Notes: a model not told the origin generated them from the letters alone. Shown: positions 1 through 7,431, counted from the stretch's first letter. The stretch: DNA of 13,470 nucleotides from an uncultured Gemmatimonadota bacterium (GCA_946887155.1 CAMPKM010000033.1:1-13470); one strand, 5' to 3'. Program-made: numbers and translations.

Positions 1-54
1 CAATCGTCAATCGTCAATCGTCAATCGTCAATCGTCAATCGTCAATCGTCAATC
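1..54. repeat. Tandem heptamer array (CAATCGT)n
   Basis: Seven perfect copies of the 7-bp unit CAATCGT followed by a partial copy (CAATC), after which the sequence diverges (TTGCCG). The array begins at the first base, so its true length is unknown. The unit length is not a multiple of three, so every frame soon meets a stop; the stop codon of the minus-strand ORF ending at 35 lies inside it. There are no spacers, so it is not CRISPR. Perfect copies suggest recent expansion and likely length variation between strains. Confidence 0.95.
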
Positions 55-322
55 TTGCCGCCTGAACCGCCGGACAAGAAGGGCCATGCTCGGCGCAATA
101 CCAGCCGTGACGGTCATGAAAGACCTGATGGTGTCCCGGTCGGAATTCGAACTCCACGACAAAAATTGCCTTCACGTTGGATCGCTCCCCGGCCGTCGCA
201 CGCGCGTCGATCCGGTTGACCGTGACGCGTTCCGGGAACAGGTCGAATTGACTCACAGCCGAATTCTGGTCAGCAGGTTGCCTTGAAGGTAACGGTTCCC
301 TGGCCATCATTCCTGCTTCCAT
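35..322 (-). CDS. Small hypothetical protein, 3' end inside heptamer array
   Basis: A 95-residue ORF with no family I recognise. The central part looks like a genuine soluble protein: SQFDLFPERV, then VKAIFVVEFEFRPGHHQVF, then a Cys/His-rich end, DRHGWYCAEHGPSCPAV. Its two cysteines and several histidines could bind a metal, but that is speculation. The last five residues (LTIDD) and the stop are read mostly from the tandem heptamer, so the original C-terminus has probably been replaced. The start is uncertain. ATG 322 leaves only 12 bp to the divergent cutC start; ATG 307 has AGGA 3 nt upstream; GTG 256, directly before SQFDLF, would leave a 78-bp divergent promoter region. The first 22 residues look unstructured. 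It could still be a chance ORF, because the region is otherwise empty. Confidence 0.5.
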   Translation of the reverse strand: MEAGMMAREPLPSRQPADQNSAVSQFDLFPERVTVNRIDARATAGERSNVKAIFVVEFEFRPGHHQVFHDRHGWYCAEHGPSCPAVQAARLTIDD

Positions 323-334
323 GACCCGCCGGAA

Positions 335-1024
335 TTGACCAGCATAGCGCCGTTGCTCGAGGTATGCGTCGAAACGATCGACGAGGCGATCGCCGCCGCC
401 GAAGCCGGCGCGGGTCGCCTCGAACTATGTGCCTGCATGTCCGAGGCCGGAACGACGCCGAGCACCGGTTTCGTTGCCGCGGCACTGGAACGCGTCGACA
501 TCCCGGTGTTCGTCATGATCCGCCCGCGCGGCGGCGACTTCACCTACACGGCCAACGAGCTCGACGTCATGAACCGCGACATCGATGCGATGAAGCGGCT
601 GGGCGTGCACGGCATCGTGAGCGGTGTGCTGGAGGGCTCACGGGCGATCGATCGCGAGGCGACTGCCGCCCTGCTCGATGCCGCGAGCCCGCTCCCCTTC
701 ACGTTTCATCGTGCCTTTGACCTGGCGCCAGAACTCGAGCGGGCGCTCGACACACTCCGCACAATCGGCGTCCACCGCGTACTGACCTCCGGTGGCGCGT
801 CGACCGCCATCGTCGGAGCGGGCGCGATCGCCAGGCTCGCTCGTCAGGCAGGCCGTACGCAGATGCTGGCCGGCGGCGGGGTGCGAGCGCCGCACGTCGC
901 AGAACTGGTTCGTCTCGCCGGCATAACCGAAGTCCACGCGCGTCCCACCCGGTCAACGCCTCGACAACGTCGCCCCGAACTCGACCCGGCAGCCGTCAGG
1001 GCCATTGTCGAGGCGCTGCACTGA
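335..1024 (+). CDS. cutC: CutC family protein (copper homeostasis CutC)
   Basis: A TIM-barrel protein of the CutC family (PF03932), 229 residues against about 248 in E. coli. Family motifs appear in order: LEVCV near 8-12, RLELC at 28-32, MIRPRGGDF at 61-69, FTFHRAFD at 122-129, VLTSGG at 149-154, GGGVR at 180-184 and EVH at 199-201. The loop after EVH is shorter than in E. coli, and the family's following Ser is Ala. The family is tied genetically to copper tolerance, but its biochemical role is unsettled. The start is TTG: the frame is closed by TAA at 290 and no ATG or GTG lies between. A five-codon ORF from ATG 321 ends in a TGA that overlaps this TTG, so re-initiation is possible. No clear Shine-Dalgarno is visible. 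The gene is convergent with the S9 peptidase, and its stop lies inside a palindrome. The family call is firm, the start less so. Confidence 0.92.
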   Translation: MTSIAPLLEVCVETIDEAIAAAEAGAGRLELCACMSEAGTTPSTGFVAAALERVDIPVFVMIRPRGGDFTYTANELDVMNRDIDAMKRLGVHGIVSGVLEGSRAIDREATAALLDAASPLPFTFHRAFDLAPELERALDTLRTIGVHRVLTSGGASTAIVGAGAIARLARQAGRTQMLAGGGVRAPHVAELVRLAGITEVHARPTRSTPRQRRPELDPAAVRAIVEALH

Positions 1025-1047
1025 ATTCGAGGTCAGACCCCGAATTC
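1023..1047. repeat. 25-bp near-palindrome between convergent genes (REP-like, possible bidirectional terminator)
   Basis: The 12-nt arms GAATTCGAGGTC (1023-1034) and GACCCCGAATTC (1036-1047) are reverse complements with one mismatch, separated by a single A. The left arm overlaps the last two bases of the cutC TGA stop, and the right arm ends 21 bp before the stop of the convergent S9 peptidase. On RNA from either strand it would form a strong hairpin, but no U-tract follows on either side, so classical intrinsic termination is not shown. The GGTC-A-GACC core with AATTC flanks looks like a dispersed REP-type repeat, but only one copy is present here. Confidence 0.6.
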
Positions 1048-1068
1048 GTCGAGCTGCCGGCTCGCCCC

Positions 1069-3102
1069 TCAGTTCATCCTGATCGCCGGCTTCTGCCCGA
1101 CCACCGGAATCCAGTAGGTGAACCACTCCACGTTCCGCATCATGCGATCCTTGCTCAGGCGGACGTCGGTGACGCCGTGTCCCTGGCCGGGATACATGAC
1201 GAGCTTCACCGGCGCCTTGCCGATTCGCTTCATGGCTTCGTAGAACTGGATGCTCTGTTCTGGTGATACGCGCCGGTCTTCGGCACCCGCCTGGATGAGC
1301 AGCGGCGTCGTCACGTCCTTCACCTTCCGGTACGCCGAGCGCTCGAGGTAGAGATCCGGCTTTTCCCACGGCGCCGAATCGAGGAGCATGCCGAGGTAGT
1401 CACTGATGTCGGTCTGGGAGAAGAAGGCGGTCAGGTCATTCACGCCGGCGCCGGAGCTCGCGGCCGCGAAGCGTCGCGTCTGCGTGATGCCCCAGAACGT
1501 CTGGAAGCCGCCGTAACTCCAACCCATCAGCCCCATCTTCGTGGAGTCGGCGATCCCGCCGCGGATCATCGCGTCCACACCCGAATTCACGTCGATCCAG
1601 TCCTTTCCCAGGATGTCGCCGTGATTGAGGCCGCGGAACCGCGCTCCGTAACCGCTCGACCCGCGGAAGTTCGGCTGCAACACCGCGTAGCCCAGGCTGC
1701 TGAAGATCTGCACCGGATATGCGCTGCCTGTCGACGGATATCGAGCCGAAGACACACCCGCTGGTCCGCCATGGACGACCACCAGCAGGGGTACCCGCGT
1801 TCCTTCCGTGTAGCCGACCGGCAACGTGAGGACACCCTCGATGGACTCGCTGTCCGCCGCCGACTTCCAGCTCACGACGCGCTGCTCGCCATGGCCGAAG
1901 GTTGCCACCTGCGGATTGGTGCTCGTCAGGCGCTTTGGTGTGAACGCCGCGCCTGTTGACGCATACACCTCGGGCGACTCGCGGCTCGTCTCCGAGACGA
2001 AGGCGAGCGTTCCCCCGGCCGACTCGAAGCCACTGTTGAAGCGATCGTTGCTCACGCGCACGGGCGCACCCGTTGCCTTGCCCTGCGCGAGCGGAATCCG
2101 GAACAGCGCGCGGCCGGTCTGCACCGCCGCCTCGACGAGCAGTTCGGTCGCGGACGCCGCGACAAACCGCGCGTCTTCATCCAGCGCGTCGGTGAGCGAA
2201 ACCGGGTTGCCGATAGGAATCGGAATGGACCAGACCTTCGTGTTCGCCGTGCCCATGAACTCACCCGACGCCTCGATGAGCAGGCCCGACGCGGAAGTCC
2301 AGCTGACGACTTCTTCGGTCCCCGGCATGTTCGTGACGGCGCGCGACTCGGCCCCGGGTTCGCTCTGGATGTAGGCGGCGCCCTCCGCCATCGCGACCAG
2401 GGTCGGTTGCGGGCGGGCGGCGAACGCCAGTTGCCGCGAGTCCGGACCCCAGACGAACGAGGTCACGTGCATTCCTTCGGGTGAGATCGCCCGGCCGTCG
2501 GCGGGCTCCCGTCCACGCAGCGTCACCTCCCATAAGCGCGTGAACTCTGCCGCATAGGCGCTATCGCGCACGATGGCCTTGCCGCGAGCCTGGTCGAGTT
2601 CCTTTTCCTCCTGCGATGCCTCCGGAGCGGAGAGGAACATGACGTGCTTGCTGTCGGGCGAGAGCCTGAAGCTCGACACGGCCTTTGCGTGCTTCGTGAT
2701 CTGCCACGCCTCGCCGCCCGAGGGATCGATGCCGTGGACCTGCAAACGATTGTTCGCGCGGTCGGACAGGAAGGCGAGCCACGTTCCGTCGTGCGACCAT
2801 TGCGGTGCCCGATCGGCTTTCGGACTGGACGTCACCTTTCGCGCATCGCCGCCGGTGACCGACACGATCCAGACGTCCGTATTCACGACGTTCGAATCGG
2901 CCAGGCGCTCGGTCACGACGTACGCGATGCGCTTGCCGTCGGGACTGACGGCGATGTCGCCTACGCCCTTGACCGCCATCACGTCATCGACGGTCCAGCG
3001 TTTCGGGTCTCCGTTGTCCTGCGCCGCAATGGTGATCGGCGCGACGAGCAATGCCGCGAGCGACGCGCGCATAACGCGTCGCGATTTCAACCAGTCAGTC
3101 AT
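1069..3102 (-). CDS. Secreted S9 family prolyl oligopeptidase-type peptidase
   Basis: A 677-residue serine peptidase of family S9 (dipeptidyl-peptidase/acylaminoacyl-peptidase type). The N-terminus has a signal peptide: KSRR, then a hydrophobic stretch to about residue 27, with likely cleavage near IAA/QD. A beta-propeller with PD40-like repeats follows, including VSPDGKRIAYV near 51-61 and further SPD or SHDG blades. The C-terminal alpha/beta hydrolase (about 430-677) holds the full triad: Ser529 in GWSYGG, Asp609 in AEDRR and His642 in GQGHG. Ser529 is encoded by AGT. Expected role: exoproteolytic cleavage of short peptides in the periplasm or outside. It lies 122 bp downstream of the APC permease on the same strand, consistent with coupled peptide breakdown and uptake. 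The start at ATG 3102 lacks a good Shine-Dalgarno; the ATG ten codons on would still keep a signal peptide. Confidence 0.95.
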   Translation of the reverse strand: MTDWLKSRRVMRASLAALLVAPITIAAQDNGDPKRWTVDDVMAVKGVGDIAVSPDGKRIAYVVTERLADSNVVNTDVWIVSVTGGDARKVTSSPKADRAPQWSHDGTWLAFLSDRANNRLQVHGIDPSGGEAWQITKHAKAVSSFRLSPDSKHVMFLSAPEASQEEKELDQARGKAIVRDSAYAAEFTRLWEVTLRGREPADGRAISPEGMHVTSFVWGPDSRQLAFAARPQPTLVAMAEGAAYIQSEPGAESRAVTNMPGTEEVVSWTSASGLLIEASGEFMGTANTKVWSIPIPIGNPVSLTDALDEDARFVAASATELLVEAAVQTGRALFRIPLAQGKATGAPVRVSNDRFNSGFESAGGTLAFVSETSRESPEVYASTGAAFTPKRLTSTNPQVATFGHGEQRVVSWKSAADSESIEGVLTLPVGYTEGTRVPLLVVVHGGPAGVSSARYPSTGSAYPVQIFSSLGYAVLQPNFRGSSGYGARFRGLNHGDILGKDWIDVNSGVDAMIRGGIADSTKMGLMGWSYGGFQTFWGITQTRRFAAASSGAGVNDLTAFFSQTDISDYLGMLLDSAPWEKPDLYLERSAYRKVKDVTTPLLIQAGAEDRRVSPEQSIQFYEAMKRIGKAPVKLVMYPGQGHGVTDVRLSKDRMMRNVEWFTYWIPVVGQKPAIRMN

Positions 3103-3156
3103 CGGTCCGTGGGGGGCGAGTTCAGGTGCGGACGGGCGTCCGGCGAGCTCTGGCGT

Positions 3157-3175
3157 CCACCAGCGAAACTGGTGG
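3157..3175. other. Perfect 7-bp stem-loop between APC permease and S9 peptidase
   Basis: CCACCAG (3157-3163), loop CGAAA (3164-3168), CTGGTGG (3169-3175). It lies in the 122-bp gap between two minus-strand genes, 49 bp past the permease stop and 54 bp before the peptidase start. No U-tract follows on the minus strand, so it is a weak terminator candidate. It could instead be an RNA processing or leader structure. Nearby are a second short dyad, CGGACG-GG-CGTCCG (3129-3142), and the perfect 10-bp palindrome CGCAATTGCG (3190-3199), either of which could bind a dimeric regulator. Confidence 0.4.
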
Positions 3176-3224
3176 CCGTGTCTGGTATACGCAATTGCGC
3201 AAACACCCGTTCACAGCCCTTGGC

Positions 3225-4574
3225 TCACCCGTCCTGTGCTGCCCTGGATTCCGTATTCCCATCTCGAGACTTCCACGACCTGACCGCGAACCAGTGGACC
3301 GAGCCGAGCAGGATGACCACGAGCATCTTGATTGCGTCGTTCGCGTTCATCCGGGTCGCGAGGAGGAGCGTAAGCGCCACGCCGACTGCCGCGAAGAACA
3401 CGCCACCCCGCACTCTGAACAGGGCCGGCTCCACGCCCGGCGTCGTAATCCCCTTCTTCTCCCGCCACCGGAAGACCGGCAGCGACGCGCATACGCCACC
3501 GTAGACCAGCAGTCGCGACACCGCGGACAGACTCAGGTTCTGCAGGAGTCCGGCCGACAGCGCGAGCACCAGCGAGATCAGCGCGAAGATGATGATCGAG
3601 ACGTAGGGCGTCCGGTAAACGGGATGGACCTTCGCGAAGAACGACGGCAGGATGCCCTGCTCCGCCATGGCCATCGTCAGGCGGGGAACGTTCAGTATGT
3701 TGCTCGCCACCCATCCGTACACCGAAATCAGTGCCGCGACGGTGATGAACACCGCGCCGCCCGATCCGAACATGACCCGGGCCGACGCGGCGAGGGGCCG
3801 GTTGGTGGCGGCGGGTTCGGACAGCGTCACCAGGACTGTAAGCTGCGCGGCGAGGTACACGACCGTGACCAGCGCCAGCCCGGTGATCAGCGCGAACGGC
3901 GCGTCGCGCCTCGCATCCTTTGCCTCGGCCACCGGGATCAGCGCCGACTCGAACCCGCCGTAGGCGAACATCAGCAGCACCATGGCGTTCAGCCACCCGC
4001 CTAACGACGTGTCGGTGGCGATCGCCGCCGGCTGGGCCGCTTTCCCCATCGCCAGCCAGGCGATGCCTAACGCCCCGAACAGCACCAGCGGCACCAGCTT
4101 CACCACCGCGAACACGTTGCTGACCGCCGCGCCCGAGCCGACCGACCTGACGTTCACCAGCGTTTGCAGGCCGATGAACGCCACCGTCACCGCGACCTGT
4201 ACCGGGCGCGTGGCCGCCGCCGGCCACAACTCGACCAGGTACGTCGTGAACAGGTTGGCCTGGACCGCCGCCGTTATGCACCGGACGAAATAACCCATCC
4301 ATGCCATCTGGATGCCGGCGAACGGCCCGAACGCAGCCGTGCCGTAGAGATACGCGCCACCCGCGCGCGAAAATCGCGAAGCCACCTCGGCGAACGCGAA
4401 GATCATCGCACCCGTGAGCGCGGCGGCCAGCAGCCACGCCGTCATCGACGTCCACCCCAGCATGGCGCCGAGCGTGCCCGGGAGCACAAACACCCCCGTG
4501 CCGATGATCGTGTTCAATACGAGGCCGGCGAAACTCCAACGACCGATGGCCTGAACGAGAGTGGGGTGGGACAT
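3225..4574 (-). CDS. APC family amino acid permease
   Basis: A 449-residue integral membrane protein of the amino acid-polyamine-organocation superfamily. TM1 carries the hallmark IIGTGVFVLPG (about 23-33), whose broken helix binds the amino-acid backbone. I count 12 hydrophobic segments: roughly 13-33, 38-60, 83-105, 120-138, 148-170, 188-210, 223-247, 270-292, 323-343, 352-370, 390-410 and 415-430. TM2 ends in EVASRFSRAGGAYLY, a typical APC loop. The substrate cannot be told from sequence. The start is ATG 4574; no Shine-Dalgarno is visible upstream. The gene is divergent from the ADOP permease across 182 bp and may be co-transcribed with the downstream S9 peptidase. Its only two TTA codons both fall in the oligomer CGTTAGGC (4065-4072 and 3999-4006, complement). 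Confidence 0.95.
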   Translation of the reverse strand: MSHPTLVQAIGRWSFAGLVLNTIIGTGVFVLPGTLGAMLGWTSMTAWLLAAALTGAMIFAFAEVASRFSRAGGAYLYGTAAFGPFAGIQMAWMGYFVRCITAAVQANLFTTYLVELWPAAATRPVQVAVTVAFIGLQTLVNVRSVGSGAAVSNVFAVVKLVPLVLFGALGIAWLAMGKAAQPAAIATDTSLGGWLNAMVLLMFAYGGFESALIPVAEAKDARRDAPFALITGLALVTVVYLAAQLTVLVTLSEPAATNRPLAASARVMFGSGGAVFITVAALISVYGWVASNILNVPRLTMAMAEQGILPSFFAKVHPVYRTPYVSIIIFALISLVLALSAGLLQNLSLSAVSRLLVYGGVCASLPVFRWREKKGITTPGVEPALFRVRGGVFFAAVGVALTLLLATRMNANDAIKMLVVILLGSVHWFAVRSWKSRDGNTESRAAQDG

Positions 4575-4578
4575 GTGG

Positions 4579-4640
4579 GTCTGGAGCCTGGGGGACCTGC
4601 GGCTTCACGAATGAACGGCCGGAGAAAGTGTCCTCCAGAC
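4579..4640. other. 8-bp inverted repeat in the divergent APC/ADOP intergenic region
   Basis: GTCTGGAG (4579-4586) and CTCCAGAC (4633-4640) are perfect reverse complements 46 bp apart. They lie close to the APC permease start, in the 182-bp region that must carry promoters for both divergent genes. Spaced half-sites of this kind can be operators bound by a looping or dimeric regulator, but an 8-bp match over this distance could occur by chance. No convincing -35/-10 pair is visible. Confidence 0.25.
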
Positions 4641-4716
4641 GGAACAACCGAAACCCGGTCGTCCGAGCCGGCGTACGGCACTCCGCTCTCCGAGGTGCAC
4701 TCCTTCGCGGCATCCG

Positions 4717-4760
4717 GGCCCCGTGCCCGATGCCCCCATGCCCATGCCCCGTCCCCATGC
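4717..4760. repeat. Degenerate GCCC(N)AT repeat overlapping the ADOP start
   Basis: A run of imperfect 6-8 bp units of the form GCCCCGT, GCCCGAT, GCCCCCAT, GCCCAT, GCCCCGT, CCCCAT leads directly into the ADOP start codon at 4757. It contains several ATGs (4730, 4738, 4744, 4757), of which 4730 and 4757 are in frame. It occupies the position where a Shine-Dalgarno sequence would normally lie, and none is seen. Confidence 0.7.
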
Positions 4761-7177
4761 AGGCACTTCTGCGCGACATCCGATATGGCATCCGTTCCCT
4801 CGCCAAGGCACCCGCCCTGACGCTTGTCGCGACGATAGCCCTCACGTTCGGCATCGGGCTCACCGCCATGATGTACTCCATCATTTACGGCGCGTTGATC
4901 AGGGGACTGCCGTTCCCGGATGGCGACCGGATCGTGCAAATGGTGCGTTACAACCGCGTCGTCGGTGGTAGCAACTGGGGCACGCCGATCAAGGAGTTCG
5001 CCGACTACCGCGAGCAGCAGACCTCGATGTCGCCGCTGGGCGCCTATTACTCCGGCACGGTGAACGTCAGCGGCGAGGTCGAAGCCGAGCGATTCACCGG
5101 CGCGTGGGTCACCGCGTCGGCACTCGACCTGACGAGAGTCCGGCCGCACCTCGGTCGCATCTTCCAGGCTGGCGAAGACACCCCGGCGGGACCGCGCATC
5201 GCGGTCCTCGGTTACGGCATGTGGGTGCGCCGGTTCGGCGGCGATTCGTCCGTCATCGGCAAGTCGCTTCGCGCCAACGGCGTCCCGTACACGATCATCG
5301 GCGTGATGCCGGAAGGGTTCCGCTTTCCCGACGACGCCGCGATCTGGCTCCCCCTGCAGCTCGATCCGGTGGCCACGGAGCGTGGCCAGGGTCAGTGGTT
5401 GACCGTCGTCGGCCGGTTGAAGGACGGCGTCACCCTCGAAACCGCGACCGCCGACGTGAACGCCGTCGCGCAACGGCTGGCTGCGTCCTACAAGGAGACG
5501 AACGAGAACGTCGGTGCGGAAGTGAAGGGCTACGTGGATGCCGAGATGGGACCCGAGCCGCGGCAGTTGCTGTACACGATGCTGGGCGCGGTCTTTTTCG
5601 TGCTCCTCATCGCCTGCGCCAACGTGGCGAACCTGCTCCTCGACCGCGCCGCGCACAAGTCGAAGGACGTCGGCATCCGGACGGCGTTAGGCGCGACGCG
5701 GGCGGCCGTCATCCGGCAGTTCATGACCGAGGCGCTCGTGCTGTCGGTGGCCGGGGGCGTGCTGGGGACCATCATGGCCTGGGCCGGCATCATCGTGTTC
5801 AACCGCGCCATCGTCGATTCGCAACCGCCGTTCTTCATCGACATCGCGCTCCACCCGCCGGTGCTGCTGTTCGTCATGCTCGTATCGCTGGGCGCGACCA
5901 TGTTTTCGGGCATGATTCCCGCCTACCAGTCGTCGCGTGCGGACCTCAACGAGATCCTGAAGGACGAGTCGCGCGGGTCGTCGAGCCTCCGGATCGGCAA
6001 GATGAGCAAGGTGCTGGTGGTGTTCGAGATCGCGCTGTCGTGCGGCCTGCTGGTGGCGTCGGGCCTGATGATCAAGTCGGTGACGAAGCTGCGCACGATG
6101 GATCCCGGCTTCCGCACCAGCAACATCTTCACGGCGCGCGTCGGCTTCCCGGCGACGTACACCGACACCGCCATGCAGAAGCGCTTTCATGAGGACCTGC
6201 GGCAGCGGCTCATGGCCATTCCCGGCACTCGTCAGGCGGCGATCACGACCGGGCTTCCGGCCGTGGACGACAACAACGGTTCGTTTACCGTGGATGGCGT
6301 GACCTACAACGAGGATCGCGACGTGCCCGACGCGTCATGGAACGCGGTGTCGGCGGGATTCTTCGAGACCTTCGAGATCCGCCCCACCCGCGGGCGCGTC
6401 ATCGACGAAACCGACCGGGAAGCGGGATTGCCGGTGGCGGTCATCAACCAGGCGTTCGCGGACCAGTACTTCGAGGGGAAGGATGCGTTGGGGCGGCGTA
6501 TCCGGCTCGGCGGACGCCGGAGCGACAACCCGAGTCCGTGGCTCACCATTGTCGGCGTCGTTCCCACTCTCTACAGCGGTGACACCGAGGAGCCCCGCGA
6601 ACCGGCGTTCTACGTCCCGCTGACCCAGAGCCACAGCTCGTTCGCGAGCTTCGCGGTGCAGACGTCCGGCGATCCGATGCTCATCACGTCGCAGGTGCGG
6701 CAGGCGGTATCGTCGCTCAATCCCGACATCCCGATCTACTGGGTGTATTCGATGGAAGAGGCCTTTGCCCGCCCGACGTGGTTCATCCGCGTTTTCGGGA
6801 CGATGTTCATGATCTTCGGCCTGATCGCCCTGTTCCTCGCTTCGGTCGGGCTCTATGCGGTGATGTCCTTCGCCGTCAGCCGGCGCGTCCGCGAGGTCGG
6901 CATCCGCATGGCGTTAGGCGCGCAGGGACGGGACGTCGTCCGGATGATCTTCGGCCAGGGCGCCTGGCAGCTCGGCGTCGGGCTCGTGCTCGGCCTGGGC
7001 CTGGCCGCCGGCGTGGCGCAGCTCCTGACGATCCTCCTGTTCGACGTCCAGCCGCGCGATCCCTCGATCTTCGGATCGGTCGTGGTCGTCCTCGCGGCGG
7101 CCGGCCTGGCGGCCTGCCTCGTACCCGCACGGCGCGCGACCCGAGTCGATCCCCTGGTGGCGCTACGAGCGGATTGA
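4757..7177 (+). CDS. ADOP-type duplicated ABC transporter permease (MacB/FtsX family)
   Basis: An 806-residue permease of the 'acidobacterial duplicated orphan permease' type: two MacB_PCD plus FtsX units in tandem. The N-terminal segment LLRDIRYGIRSLAKAPALTL is typical of the family, followed by TM1 (about 18-40), a periplasmic MacB_PCD domain (about 50-265) and FtsX helices with KDVGIRTALGATR near 303. The second unit starts with a TM near 416, has another periplasmic domain (about 440-670), and ends with FtsX helices carrying REVGIRMALGAQGRD near 707. Relatives of MacB act in mechanotransmission or efflux with a cognate ATPase; no ATPase gene is in this window, hence 'orphan'. ATG 4757 is chosen because the protein then begins like its family; ATG 4730 in the upstream repeat would add nine Pro/Cys residues. 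Both GIRxALGA motifs use TTA for Leu, the only TTA codons in the gene. Confidence 0.96.
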   Translation: MQALLRDIRYGIRSLAKAPALTLVATIALTFGIGLTAMMYSIIYGALIRGLPFPDGDRIVQMVRYNRVVGGSNWGTPIKEFADYREQQTSMSPLGAYYSGTVNVSGEVEAERFTGAWVTASALDLTRVRPHLGRIFQAGEDTPAGPRIAVLGYGMWVRRFGGDSSVIGKSLRANGVPYTIIGVMPEGFRFPDDAAIWLPLQLDPVATERGQGQWLTVVGRLKDGVTLETATADVNAVAQRLAASYKETNENVGAEVKGYVDAEMGPEPRQLLYTMLGAVFFVLLIACANVANLLLDRAAHKSKDVGIRTALGATRAAVIRQFMTEALVLSVAGGVLGTIMAWAGIIVFNRAIVDSQPPFFIDIALHPPVLLFVMLVSLGATMFSGMIPAYQSSRADLNEILKDESRGSSSLRIGKMSKVLVVFEIALSCGLLVASGLMIKSVTKLRTMDPGFRTSNIFTARVGFPATYTDTAMQKRFHEDLRQRLMAIPGTRQAAITTGLPAVDDNNGSFTVDGVTYNEDRDVPDASWNAVSAGFFETFEIRPTRGRVIDETDREAGLPVAVINQAFADQYFEGKDALGRRIRLGGRRSDNPSPWLTIVGVVPTLYSGDTEEPREPAFYVPLTQSHSSFASFAVQTSGDPMLITSQVRQAVSSLNPDIPIYWVYSMEEAFARPTWFIRVFGTMFMIFGLIALFLASVGLYAVMSFAVSRRVREVGIRMALGAQGRDVVRMIFGQGAWQLGVGLVLGLGLAAGVAQLLTILLFDVQPRDPSIFGSVVVVLAAAGLAACLVPARRATRVDPLVALRAD

Positions 7178-7196
7178 GAGACGATTTCACAGGTAA

Positions 7197-7362
7197 GGCG
7201 AACACGGAATAGCGCCGGAACTGCGGAGTAACACCGCACTACTTTGGTGAGAACCGGGACACCACAGTTCGTCGTTTCGCCAGTGAACGAATCAAGGTGT
7301 CCCGGTTCTCACCAATGCAGTACCCGTGTTCCTCTGGAGTTTCCGCGCTGTCCGCGTTCGCC
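7197..7362. repeat. 166-bp imperfect palindrome with perfect 20-bp inner arms (REPIN/MITE-like)
   Basis: The inner arms are perfect 20-bp inverted copies: 7244-7263 (TTGGTGAGAACC then GGGACACC) and 7296-7315, with a 32-bp loop that can itself pair 7268-7272 with 7287-7291. Symmetry continues outward: 7197-7243 and 7316-7362 align as reverse complements at about 36 of 49 positions with small indels, ending in GGCGAAC/GTTCGCC. The outer arms are built of degenerate GAACACGGA-like units. It starts 20 bp after the ADOP stop and ends 69 bp before the cupredoxin start. It encodes nothing plausible. Interpretation (inference): a paired REP or non-autonomous miniature element, possibly also working as a transcript-end structure. 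Confidence 0.85.
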
Positions 7363-7416
7363 CTACCCGCGAGAATCCAAATTCGGTCGCGATGTGATAT
7401 CGTTAGATCGTCCCTA

Positions 7417-7422
7417 AAGGAG
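7417..7422 (+). promoter_or_regulatory. Strong Shine-Dalgarno deciding the cupredoxin start
   Basis: AAGGAG lies 9 nt before GTG 7432. It is the best ribosome-binding site in the window and fixes the start at this GTG rather than at the ATG 135 bp upstream in the same frame, which falls inside the inverted-repeat element. The resulting N-terminus is a proper lipoprotein signal. Confidence 0.85.
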
Positions 7423-7431
7423 AGTGCCGCC

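Noticed and set aside
1..54. CRISPR array
   Set aside because: Uninterrupted 7-bp tandem copies without spacers and no cas genes.
4628..4756. ADOP start at 4628
   Set aside because: It adds a Cys/Pro/Arg-rich leader read from intergenic DNA and the degenerate repeat. The family starts close to the LLRDIRYGIRSL segment.
3211..4884. 557-residue minus-strand open frame
   Set aside because: It is another frame of the APC permease, which has 12 clear membrane segments and family motifs. The long frame is Arg/Gly-rich and typical of GC-rich antisense or offset reading.
4514..5656. 380-residue minus-strand open frame antisense to ADOP
   Set aside because: It is rich in Arg, His, Asp and Val with no recognisable motifs, and lies opposite a well-supported permease gene.
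7375..7415. Promoter (-35/-10) for the cupredoxin operon
   Set aside because: A locally AT-richer stretch with TATCGTTAGA is present, but no -35 at suitable spacing could be supported.
7297..7431. Cupredoxin start at ATG 7297
   Set aside because: It would begin inside the inverted repeat and put 45 residues before the lipoprotein signal; GTG 7432 has AAGGAG at 9 nt.
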